NCBI GenBank assembly: GCA_022508285.1
Contig: JAFLVN010000002.1
Coordinates: forward strand, 62,001-126,000
Reading direction: 5' to 3'
Source of the DNA: Clostridiales bacterium
GTDB taxonomy: Bacteria > Bacillota > Clostridia > Christensenellales > Borkfalkiaceae
Length of the DNA stretch: 64,000 bases
Below are positions 56,864-64,000 of the stretch, piece by piece; position 1 is the stretch's first letter; each line of letters opens with the position of its first letter. The notes beneath the pieces were generated by a model, which searched no databases, was not told where the DNA came from, and saw nothing but the letters and a program-made list of their open reading frames with translations. The position numbers were made by a program, and so were the translations under genes.

Positions 56864-56985
56864 TAAACTTTGGAGATGCAAGCAAGACAAGGCGCACGAG
56901 CATTTTTTGAAGGAGCATACACAGAAGTATGTGACTGAAAAAAAGCGGAGTGCAACACAGTATTGCGCCGCATATACGAAGTTTA
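56864..56985 (+). repeat. Structured repeat family B, copy 1 (upstream of cysS)
   Basis: A 122-base element is bounded by TAAACTT (56864-56870) and AAGTTTA (56979-56985). Inside are CATAC (56916-56920) and GTATG (56927-56931) as a hairpin, a T6 tract facing an A7 tract, and GCAC facing GTGC. The second copy at 61016-61134 differs at the stems in a compensatory way. The rest of the 377-base gap to the deoR gene holds AT-rich sequence and the deoR promoter. Confidence 0.8.
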
Positions 56986-57123
56986 CAATATTATATATAA
57001 TTATTAAGATAAATGCAATTTATTTTGGGTGCAATTTTATTTATAAAGGCAATTCTGTTTTTTGAATAATGTAAAATATTCACAAACATTTATTATTTTT
57101 TGTGAATATTTGCCTGTTACTTC

Positions 57124-57152
57124 TTGACATTCGGGTGTTATAAGTTTACAAT
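57124..57152 (+). promoter_or_regulatory. Promoter of the DeoR-family gene
   Basis: TTGACA (57124-57129) and TACAAT (57147-57152) are separated by 17 bases, about 50 bases before the start codon. Confidence 0.75.
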
Positions 57153-57201
57153 ATTGAGAAAACAGATAAATTGTGTTAGATTTTCACATGGGGGAATTTT
57201 T

Positions 57202-57960
57202 ATGAAGCGGGAAAGAATTGAGGAAATTGCCGAAATACTCGACAAGCGGGGTAGAATGACGCTTGAACAGCTTGAGGAAGTTTTTCCCAACGTTTCGCAG
57301 ATGACTTTGAGGCGCGACCTGTTTCAGCTTGAGGAGGACGGCAGAGTAATCCGCATACGAGGCGGTGCAATGTCCGTTAAGGAAGTTCAGAAAGTTTCGG
57401 GCGAGGCGTACACAAAAAAGATTACAACCAACACCGACGCTAAAATTGTTATCGCACGAAAGGCGGCGGCGCTAATTGACGAGGGCACGTGCATATTTGT
57501 TGACGGCGGCACAACGGCAATGTATCTTTCTAAAGAGTTACCCGATATAAACTGCACGATTTTCACCAACGGTATAGCTGTCGCAATGGAGCTTGCCCAG
57601 AAAAAGAACGTAAATATAACGGTCGTTGGCGGACAGCTTATGAAAGATAACCTTTCCACTTCTTCCCCCGCTTCAAAAGATTATTTCGACTTGACTAACT
57701 TTGAAATCGCAATCGTTTCGGCGACGGCGTTCACCCCCGAACAGGGATTTTCATGCAACAGTCAGATTGAGAGCGACCTTTTAAAGATTGTTTTCAAAAA
57801 GGCAAGGCAAGTATACATGATGCTCGACAGCTCCAAGATAGGCAAAATAAACCCCTATACCTTTGCACACATCGAGGACGTGGACGTGCTTATAACCGAC
57901 GACCACTTCCCCAAGGAATACAAACAGATTTTCGAGGACCACGACATAGTGGTTATGTAG
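57202..57960 (+). CDS. DeoR-family transcriptional regulator
   Basis: The 252-residue protein has an N-terminal winged helix (KRERIEEIAEILDKRGRMTL, then VSQMTLRRDLFQLEEDGRVI and IRGGAM, a textbook DeoR HTH). The C-terminal DeoR sugar-phosphate sensor domain contains DEGTCIFVDGGTTAMYLSK, FTNGIAVAMEL, VVGGQLMKDN, GFSCNSQIESDLLKI and MLDSSKIGK. G5 lies 9 bases before the ATG at 57202. It stands alone with its own promoter and terminator, with no sugar genes beside it, so its regulon is elsewhere. Confidence 0.9.
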   Translation: MKRERIEEIAEILDKRGRMTLEQLEEVFPNVSQMTLRRDLFQLEEDGRVIRIRGGAMSVKEVQKVSGEAYTKKITTNTDAKIVIARKAAALIDEGTCIFVDGGTTAMYLSKELPDINCTIFTNGIAVAMELAQKKNVNITVVGGQLMKDNLSTSSPASKDYFDLTNFEIAIVSATAFTPEQGFSCNSQIESDLLKIVFKKARQVYMMLDSSKIGKINPYTFAHIEDVDVLITDDHFPKEYKQIFEDHDIVVM

Positions 57961-58031
57961 CCGAGTGCCTCGGCGGTCGGGTAGCTTTACAGCAAAACAA
58001 CCTAACTAACTTTAACTCAAATCAAACAAAA

Positions 58032-58058
58032 AGCCCCGCAGCGTGAAGCTGCGGGGCT
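58032..58058. terminator. Bidirectional terminator
   Basis: AGCCCCGCAGC and GCTGCGGGGCT form an 11-bp stem around GTGAA between the convergent deoR and ABC exporter genes. Confidence 0.85.
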
Positions 58059-58075
58059 ATCTTTATTTATTCATC

Positions 58076-60937
58076 TTATTCCGTGCGGAGGGCAACAACG
58101 GGGTCTTTTTTCGCCGCCGCCGCCGCAGGAATTAATCCCGATATAAGGGTCAGCACTACGCTTACGCCTATCATTATGAGCGCCTGCCATATGGGTAGAG
58201 CGGCTATGGTGCTTACGCCGGCAAGCACACCGAGAATGAGGTTAAGAATGAGCGATAACAGGTATGTTACCGCAATTCCGACGATTCCCGCCGCAAGACC
58301 TATTATAAAGGTTTCGGCGTTGAAAAGCCGCTTTATATCCTTCTTTCTTGCGCCGACCGCACGGAGTATGCCTATTTCTTTTATTCGCTCAACTACAGAA
58401 ACGTATGTTATTATTCCTACCATTACGGTGGAAACAATCAGCGAGAGTGCGGTAAATGCGATTAGCGCTATGGTTATCATCTGAATCATGGTGTTGACCA
58501 TGAAAATTATGAGACCGACCGTATCGGTATAAGTGATTTTCTGAGCCTCGCCCAGCCCCGACACAGTGACTTCCTCGCCGTCAAGATTTGTATAGCTGAA
58601 CGTGCCCGTGCCGTCCTCGTTGCAGGCGTCGTTCCACCTGTCAAGGTAGTCGGTTACACGGTCTTTGGTGTCGAAGTCAAGTGGATAGATACTTATGGAA
58701 GTAGGCAAGTCGGTGCCGGCAAGCATACCGAGCGTTACGGCATAGGGGTTATCGGTTGAACCTGAACCGCCCATAAAGGCCAACATCATTCCGCCAGTGT
58801 TTTTCATCAGCGAACTGTCGCTGCGCTTAATGTATTCTCCGCCCGAAACAAACGTATAGTCGTAATTGTAGGGCAATATATTGAGACTTTCGCCATTTCC
58901 TTTTACAAATTCGGCTATTTTACTGTTTTCCATACCGTCTTTAAGCGTGTGCTCGGTAAGCGCATTTGTATAGTACAGTCCAGATTGCAGACAGCCGTAC
59001 GTTATACTCTTTTTCTTTTGCAGAATGACACGCACCTTCATATCTACTTTTCCCTCATCGGAAAAGTCGGCTGCACTTATATTGTAAGTATAATCAGCCC
59101 CTAATAACGAAGCCGTGTACGGTATCTTTTTACCGCTTCCGAGCAGGTCAAGATTGAAAATTTCGTTACCCTGCGTTTTACTATAAATCGTATCCGAGGG
59201 ATACCACGTAAAGGTATGATTATCGCCGATAAAGAAATCGTAGCCCTTTCCGTTTTCGATTAAGTCTTTAATTTTGCTTTCGTCATAGTTTTCGTCTTCC
59301 GCAGCCTTGTAGGCGATATTAAGAAATTCTTCTACGGTAAGATAACCGAACTGCCCGAAGTTCAAATCGGAAAACTCGTTTTCCTCCACAACCATAATAA
59401 GGCTTGACTTATCTTCGAAAATGGTTTTCAGCTCGCTTTCGCTCAACTTTTTGGTTTTGCCGTATTCGGTGGCAAGTATATCGTATTGCGACAAGATATA
59501 TTCGTAGTTATCGGGGATTTCACGGAAAGACGTAATAGTGCTTATCATTCCGGAATACTGTCTGTAATCTTCTACGTCGTTCAGAACGGAGGTATACATT
59601 GAACGTATACCCGTTACGGAATATTTGCCGCTTGTGTCCTGTTCGGGTTCGATTGCGCCGTCCGTCACTTTGAAATCGGTGTATATGTAGTTAGACATAT
59701 CAAAGGCGTAGCCGAATTGGAGAGCATTGTAGTATTCAGTTGGCATAGACGAAACATAATCGAGGTACTCCTCACTGATTTCGTTGGTTGTCATTGCGCC
59801 GTTGAAATTCATAAGCGTTTCCAAAAGGGAATCGACGTACACCTTATCTTTGAGCTTGTGAATTTTTACGTTGTTCCGAGAGGCGTCCGCAGCGTCCATA
59901 AGCGAAGTAAAGTTAATAGCCGTTTCGGTGATTTGCAAAGGATAGCCGGAGAGCATATCGTCCTCCATGCTTGCGATATAATTCTGCACGCCCGCAGAAA
60001 TTGCAAGCACCATCGATACGCCGATTATGCCTATACTGCCCGCAACCGAAACCATTATCGTGCGCCTGCGCTTGGATAAAAGGTTTTTGAGCGACAGCAT
60101 AAACGCCATGCCCATCGACATGGAAGTCCTCTTTTTTCTGCCCTTATTGGTTTTTGCGGCGCTACCGTCCTGTACTGCTTCTTCTTTGTTTGATTGGAGC
60201 GGCTGTTCGTCACAATTTTCAGTATTTAAGATATCTGTCCGCAACGACTCGCCGTTGCCGTCGTAGGGCATGGTGTCGTCGATAACCTCGCCGTCTAAAA
60301 GACGGATAATTCTTGTGGAGTACTGCTCGGCAAGCTCGGGGTTATGAGTGACCATAATAACAAGCCTGTCTTTGGAAATCTCTTTGAGAAGTTCCATTAT
60401 CTGCACGCTCGTTTTACTGTCGAGCGCACCTGTGGGCTCGTCGGCAAGCACTATTTCTGGGTCGTTTATAAGGGCGCGGGCTATTGCCACCCTCTGCGCC
60501 TGACCACCAGAAAGCTGGTTGGGACGGTTTTTGATTTTATCGGCAAGCCCTACCTTTTCGAGAGCTTCAATTGCCCTCTGCCTTCTCTCCTTTTTGCTTA
60601 CGCCCGAAATCGTGAGCGCAAGCTCGACGTTTTGCAGAATGGTCTGGTGTGGAATTAAATGATAGCTCTGGAAGATAAAACCTATCGAATGGTTGCGGTA
60701 GGTATCCCATTCGCGGTCTTTGAATTTTTTAGTGGACCTGCCCTCGATTAAAAGATCACCGGAGGTGTACTGGTCCAAACCGCCTATTATGTTCAAAAGA
60801 GTTGTTTTGCCGCAGCCCGACGCGCCGAGAATGGATACAAACTCGTTTTTGCGGAATTTTATTGAAACTCCCCGCAGAGCGTGTACTTGCCCTCCCGCCA
60901 CGTTATAATCTTTTGTAATATTATTTAATTCGAGCAT
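58076..60937 (-). CDS. Fused MacB/FtsX-type ABC exporter (ATPase + permease in one chain)
   Basis: The 953-residue protein has an N-terminal LolD/MacB-type ATPase: Walker A GASGCGKTTL, Q-loop FIFQSYHLIP, signature NQLSGGQAQRVAIARAL, Walker B IVLADEPTGALD and switch His VMVTHNPELA. A linker rich in Asn/Gln/Lys (about 230-275) follows, then a MacB permease: a membrane helix near 295-315, a roughly 450-residue extracytoplasmic domain and three C-terminal helices with VVERIKEIGILRAVGARKKDI. Such fusions export peptides or lipids or act in signalling; no two-component partner is adjacent. The substrate is unknown. Confidence 0.92.
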   Translation of the reverse strand: MLELNNITKDYNVAGGQVHALRGVSIKFRKNEFVSILGASGCGKTTLLNIIGGLDQYTSGDLLIEGRSTKKFKDREWDTYRNHSIGFIFQSYHLIPHQTILQNVELALTISGVSKKERRQRAIEALEKVGLADKIKNRPNQLSGGQAQRVAIARALINDPEIVLADEPTGALDSKTSVQIMELLKEISKDRLVIMVTHNPELAEQYSTRIIRLLDGEVIDDTMPYDGNGESLRTDILNTENCDEQPLQSNKEEAVQDGSAAKTNKGRKKRTSMSMGMAFMLSLKNLLSKRRRTIMVSVAGSIGIIGVSMVLAISAGVQNYIASMEDDMLSGYPLQITETAINFTSLMDAADASRNNVKIHKLKDKVYVDSLLETLMNFNGAMTTNEISEEYLDYVSSMPTEYYNALQFGYAFDMSNYIYTDFKVTDGAIEPEQDTSGKYSVTGIRSMYTSVLNDVEDYRQYSGMISTITSFREIPDNYEYILSQYDILATEYGKTKKLSESELKTIFEDKSSLIMVVEENEFSDLNFGQFGYLTVEEFLNIAYKAAEDENYDESKIKDLIENGKGYDFFIGDNHTFTWYPSDTIYSKTQGNEIFNLDLLGSGKKIPYTASLLGADYTYNISAADFSDEGKVDMKVRVILQKKKSITYGCLQSGLYYTNALTEHTLKDGMENSKIAEFVKGNGESLNILPYNYDYTFVSGGEYIKRSDSSLMKNTGGMMLAFMGGSGSTDNPYAVTLGMLAGTDLPTSISIYPLDFDTKDRVTDYLDRWNDACNEDGTGTFSYTNLDGEEVTVSGLGEAQKITYTDTVGLIIFMVNTMIQMITIALIAFTALSLIVSTVMVGIITYVSVVERIKEIGILRAVGARKKDIKRLFNAETFIIGLAAGIVGIAVTYLLSLILNLILGVLAGVSTIAALPIWQALIMIGVSVVLTLISGLIPAAAAAKKDPVVALRTE

Positions 60938-61015
60938 TGTTGCCTCCGTTACCGGTCACGCCGTGACCGAAAAGATAAATACAAATTTATATGCTTACTT
61001 AATATTAAGCCATTA

Positions 61016-61134
61016 AAACCGCAGAGATACGAGCAGAACGAGGCGTGCGAGCATTTTTTGAAGGAGCGTACAAAGAAGTACGTAACTGAAAAAAGCGGAG
61101 CGCAACAAAGTTATGCGAAGTATATATGCGGTTT
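61016..61134 (+). repeat. Structured repeat family B, copy 2 (between the ABC exporter and gltX)
   Basis: The element is bounded by AAACCGC (61016-61022) and GCGGTTT (61128-61134). The internal hairpin is CGTAC (61067-61071) with GTACG (61078-61082), and TTTTTTG faces a run of A. The right arm overlaps the gltX stop codon (61133-61135). Confidence 0.8.
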
Positions 61135-62776
61135 AGCGAAGAGCGGCGTTTAAGCGTTTGAGCGAACGCTCTTTGCCGAGTATGCCCATAATCGTGCATA
61201 AGTCGGGGGAGTTTGCGCTACCCGTTACGGCTATGCGCAGAATTTCGGCTACGTCTGAAACGCTACCTTTGTAAGCTTCGGGATTCTGCTTATACTCGCT
61301 CATCTCGGCGGCAAAGCCCACTTGGGGCGCAATAGCCTTGACCTTTGCAAACCATGCGGAGTTATCGTCGGCAGGGTCGTACACTGCGGCAAATTGAGTG
61401 AGCACCGTGTTGACCGTTTTATCGTCAAACCTGAATGCGTATTGGGGATTGAATGTGTCGTCGAAGAAGTAATCCATAAGGCGCACGCCCTGTTCGGCAC
61501 GCTCGATATCCTTGCGCCGCTTTTTGCCGCCAGTACCCATTATAAGGTTGAGAACCTTTATAATATATGCAGCATCTTCAAAATGAAGTTTGTCTGTTTG
61601 GCTTCCGAACTCGTCTACCCAGCCCTTTAAAAAGGCGTAGCAATCCTCGGCGGAGAGTTTTGAAATTTCCGTGCGGGAAATATCCGAAAGTTTATCGAGG
61701 TCGAACAGCGTTCCGCTGCGGCTCATCTTATCTATTCTGAATTTGAAATCGTGCCAGTCTGCCTGAGGATTTTTGAGCTCCCACTCCTCGAAGTTGGAAT
61801 TCAAAATTGTCATAAGATATCTTACGACCGCCTCGGGATAGTAGCCTGCGCTACGGTAATAGTCGAGGGATAGTTCGGGGTCTTTGCGCTTGGAGAGCTT
61901 GCGCTTGGTTTCTCCGTCTATTTTCATAAGCGAGGAAGTGTGCGCATATCTCGGAGTCTTAAATCCGAGAACCTTGAAAAGCTCGAGGTGAATGGGCAGG
62001 CTCGACAGCCACTCCTCGCCACGGATTACGAGGGTTGTGCGCATAAAGTGGTCGTCTATGGCGTGGGCAAAATGGTAAGTAGGTATGCCGTCCGACTTTA
62101 AAATTACGACGTCCTGGTCGTTTTCGGTTACGGTGATATCTCCCTTAATTGCGTCACGGAACGTAATTTTATTTGACACGTCGCCCTGCGACTTAAGGCG
62201 GATTACGAAAGGTTTACCTGCTTGAAGATTTTTGTAAATCTCCTCCTCGGAGAGGTTGCGGCACTTTGCGTATTTGCCGTAATAGCCGGTTACAAGCTTT
62301 TCGGCGTTCTGCTCTTCACGGACCTTGTCAAGCTCCTCCGCCGTGCAGAAACAGGGATATGCGTAGCCCTGCTCAATCAGTCTTTTTACGAACGCACGGT
62401 AGATTTTGGCACGCTGACGCTGATAATACGGTCCGTAATTATTGAGCTTTGACTGTATTTCAGCGCCCTCGTCGAATTTTATACCGAAGTAGTTTAGCGA
62501 GCGGATTACGCTTTCAACCGCACCTTCAACCTTGCGCTTATCGTCGGTATCCTCTATTCTCAAATAAAATATGCCGCCGGTGGTGTGCGCCGTGCGCTCG
62601 TCGGCGAGAGCCGAAAACAGGTTGCCGAGGTGTATGAAGCCCGTGGGCGAGGGCGCAAGACGGGTTACTTCCGCACCCTTTTGCAGGTCTCTTTCGGGAT
62701 AAATTTCCTCGTATTTGTCGGGGTCGATTAAATCGTTATCGGGGATTAACGCCGAAGCAAGTTTTTTTAAATCCAT
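61133..62776 (-). CDS. gltX: Glutamyl-tRNA synthetase with N-terminal extension
   Basis: The 547-residue class I synthetase has the HIGH motif as RLAPSPTGFIHLGNLF and KMSKS as TKRKLSKRKDPEL. FYLRIEDTDDKRKVEGA, GYAYPCFCTAEELD and FAHAIDDHFMRTTLVIRGEEW are also typical. About 40 residues (MDLKKLASALIPDND...) precede the usual MxxVRTRFAPSPTG start, so this is the longer clostridial type. The ATG at 62774-62776 has AGGA 7 bases upstream. It follows the XRE membrane gene by 11 bases. Whether it is discriminating or also charges tRNA-Gln cannot be read here. Confidence 0.95.
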   Translation of the reverse strand: MDLKKLASALIPDNDLIDPDKYEEIYPERDLQKGAEVTRLAPSPTGFIHLGNLFSALADERTAHTTGGIFYLRIEDTDDKRKVEGAVESVIRSLNYFGIKFDEGAEIQSKLNNYGPYYQRQRAKIYRAFVKRLIEQGYAYPCFCTAEELDKVREEQNAEKLVTGYYGKYAKCRNLSEEEIYKNLQAGKPFVIRLKSQGDVSNKITFRDAIKGDITVTENDQDVVILKSDGIPTYHFAHAIDDHFMRTTLVIRGEEWLSSLPIHLELFKVLGFKTPRYAHTSSLMKIDGETKRKLSKRKDPELSLDYYRSAGYYPEAVVRYLMTILNSNFEEWELKNPQADWHDFKFRIDKMSRSGTLFDLDKLSDISRTEISKLSAEDCYAFLKGWVDEFGSQTDKLHFEDAAYIIKVLNLIMGTGGKKRRKDIERAEQGVRLMDYFFDDTFNPQYAFRFDDKTVNTVLTQFAAVYDPADDNSAWFAKVKAIAPQVGFAAEMSEYKQNPEAYKGSVSDVAEILRIAVTGSANSPDLCTIMGILGKERSLKRLNAALR

Positions 62777-62787
62777 ATTCTCTTCCT

Positions 62788-63399
62788 TTATTTTTTCTTT
62801 GACATATACCAACGGTATACAAACCAGACTATGATTAAAATTTCAAACACCGCGGCTACAATGTAGAGCACATAAATTTTGTTGTAGTCGGGCACAAATC
62901 TTTTGACGCAAACGTAAACAATCACAACGCACGCCCATAGAATCAGCGAGCACGAAAGTGCGGTTGTGGTTCTGTTGCCCCACAGCGATGAAAAGACCGT
63001 GAGAACGATACCCGTCGGCAGGGGAGCAATTATAAACACGAGCCATGCGTTATCGGCAATCGGAGTAATAAAATACAGCGTGGCGAATATGCCCGTGGCA
63101 ACAAACCAAACTAAAATTACGCTTAGCACGGTTATGAATGCACGCTTTGAAATTATTCTGTGCTTGGGTTTAACGTGTTGTGCCACTTCCGTTCCCTTTA
63201 CAAGCCTGTCTAAAGATATGCCGTAGAGCTCGGAAAGCTGTATAAGCACACGTATATCGGGGATTGCCTCGCCCCTCTCCCACTTGGAAACGGCTTTATC
63301 CGAATAGTTGAGTATTTCCGCAAGCTGAAGCTGTGTGAGGCGGGCATGCATTCTCAACTCTGTAAGATTTTTTGCGATTGTCGACTTCAATTCGTCCAT
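62788..63399 (-). CDS. XRE-family regulator with C-terminal membrane domain
   Basis: The 203-residue protein has an N-terminal HTH (STIAKNLTELRMHARLTQLQ, then LAEILNYSDKAVSKWERGEA and IPDIRVLIQLSELYGISLD), typical of the XRE group with WERG. Four hydrophobic segments follow at about residues 87-110, 118-137, 145-163 and 172-195. Such membrane-tethered HTH proteins are common in Clostridia; signal and target are unknown. It lies directly upstream of gltX and may be co-transcribed. Confidence 0.88.
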   Translation of the reverse strand: MDELKSTIAKNLTELRMHARLTQLQLAEILNYSDKAVSKWERGEAIPDIRVLIQLSELYGISLDRLVKGTEVAQHVKPKHRIISKRAFITVLSVILVWFVATGIFATLYFITPIADNAWLVFIIAPLPTGIVLTVFSSLWGNRTTTALSCSLILWACVVIVYVCVKRFVPDYNKIYVLYIVAAVFEILIIVWFVYRWYMSKKK

Positions 63400-63611
63400 A
63401 CGCTTATTCTAACACGTTGCCGCAAAAAACACAAGCAATTTATCGATTCTACTGTGAGTAGAGTGTGAAATTTTGGCGGTAGAGTTGTAAAATTTATAAG
63501 TATAGTTGATTTTTAAAACGGTGGAGAAAAAAACGGGAATTTAACACATTTTTTGTTTATACTATTATTAGCGGAAGGCGAAAGTGCGATATCGCCCCGC
63601 AGGAGTTATAA

Positions 63612-64000
63612 ATGGCAGAATTTGACATATATTGCGATTCGGGTGCGAATATCCCCTTTAAATTAGTTAAGGAAAGGAATATAAACGTTATTCCATATTC
63701 CTTTACAATAGACGGCGTAGAACAGAGTTGCTACGGCCACGGGGATAATTTCCACGAAGTGGCAAAACAGTTTTACGAAAGAATAAGAGAAGGCTTGGAA
63801 GTTAAAACTTCGCTTATCAGTATGCAGAAAGTAATCGACGCTGTAACGCCGTCGCTGGAAAACGGCAGAGACGTTTTAATTACCTATATCTCGGCGGGAA
63901 TCAGCGGTTCGTATAATCAGGGCAAGGAAGCGGCGAAAGAGCTTTCTAAACTGTATCCCGGCAGAAAGATTTTTGTTGTTGACAGCGTAAACGCATCTAT
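63612..64000 (+). CDS. DegV-family fatty-acid-binding protein (N-terminal part, cut by window edge)
   Basis: About 129 codons are present. The start FDIYCDSGANIPFKLVKERN, then VIPYSFTIDGVEQ, KTSLISMQKVIDAVTPSLE, VLITYISAGISGSYNQGKEA and IFVVDSVNAS are the DegV fold landmarks (TSxxS and SGT-like loops that bind a fatty acid). DegV/FakB proteins present fatty acids to the kinase FakA. Usual TTSQPS and ISSGLSGTY are here TSLIS and ISAGISGSY. AGGAG lies 6 bases before the ATG at 63612. Confidence 0.9.
   Translation, partial: MAEFDIYCDSGANIPFKLVKERNINVIPYSFTIDGVEQSCYGHGDNFHEVAKQFYERIREGLEVKTSLISMQKVIDAVTPSLENGRDVLITYISAGISGSYNQGKEAAKELSKLYPGRKIFVVDSVNAS

Noticed and set aside
56825..57201. T-box leader for cysS-alaS
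   Set aside because: No GGTGGnACCGCG-type antiterminator sequence is present on the minus strand; the gap is occupied by repeat family B.
61016..61134. Insertion sequence remnant with terminal inverted repeats
   Set aside because: No transposase coding trace lies in or near either family B copy and no target duplication could be defined, so a structured repeat is the safer call.

Overview
The window looks like a chromosome segment of an anaerobic, endospore-forming Clostridia-type Firmicute of moderate GC. The evidence is a gerA-type germination operon, spoIVFA/spoIVFB-like genes, spmA/spmB, a SipL-like SPOCS/LysM protein, veg, Gram-positive ribosome binding sites and sigma-A promoters, and a B12-dependent amino-acid fermentation operon. 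I cannot name the species. No rRNA, tRNA, CRISPR array, insertion sequence or prophage was recognised.

Layout. 1-1237 is the 5' part of secA. 1405-13009 is a leftward 12-gene operon for the whole methylaspartate route of glutamate fermentation: glutamate mutase (glmS, glmL, glmE), methylaspartate ammonia-lyase, citramalate/citrate-type lyase (citD, citE, citF) with its maturation enzymes (citC, a citX-citG fusion), a two-subunit mesaconase and a PduO-type cobalamin adenosyltransferase. It starts at a good promoter near 13090 and ends at a hairpin near 1375. 13165-13805 holds a small divergent locus: a 54-residue protein, an XRE regulator and a shared palindrome. 13821-19257 is a metal-resistance block (ArsP_2-type exporter, ArsR/CadC repressor with its operator, P1B ATPase) with adenine deaminase appended. 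19342-26242 holds an unusual ABC ATPase, queH, a carbamoyltransferase, trmB, a phosphoesterase and an AT-rich cluster containing a broken DUF6508 gene and a PD-(D/E)XK protein.

26304-30104 is a gerA-gerB-gerC operon. It is followed by a padR-DUF1700-DUF4097 operon, an Ogg1-like glycosylase, a phospholipase-C-like protein and the spoIVF pair. 35407-37142 is an AT-rich AAA ATPase + DUF4276 pair that resembles an anti-phage module. 37206-47585 is a conserved Firmicute neighbourhood (rsmA, tatD, metG, spmAB, a cysteine desulfurase, ispE, sipL, veg). 47797-64000 holds a large lipoprotein, PPi-type phosphofructokinase, rplM-rpsI, cysS-alaS, a DeoR regulator, a fused MacB-like ABC exporter, gltX, a membrane XRE protein and the start of a degV gene.

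The least explained signals are: two families of dispersed structured repeats, one with compensatory base changes in its stems; three genes whose promoters imply leaderless mRNAs; an ABC ATPase with an altered signature and no switch histidine; a leader with two mutually exclusive palindromes; and the two AT-rich accessory clusters.
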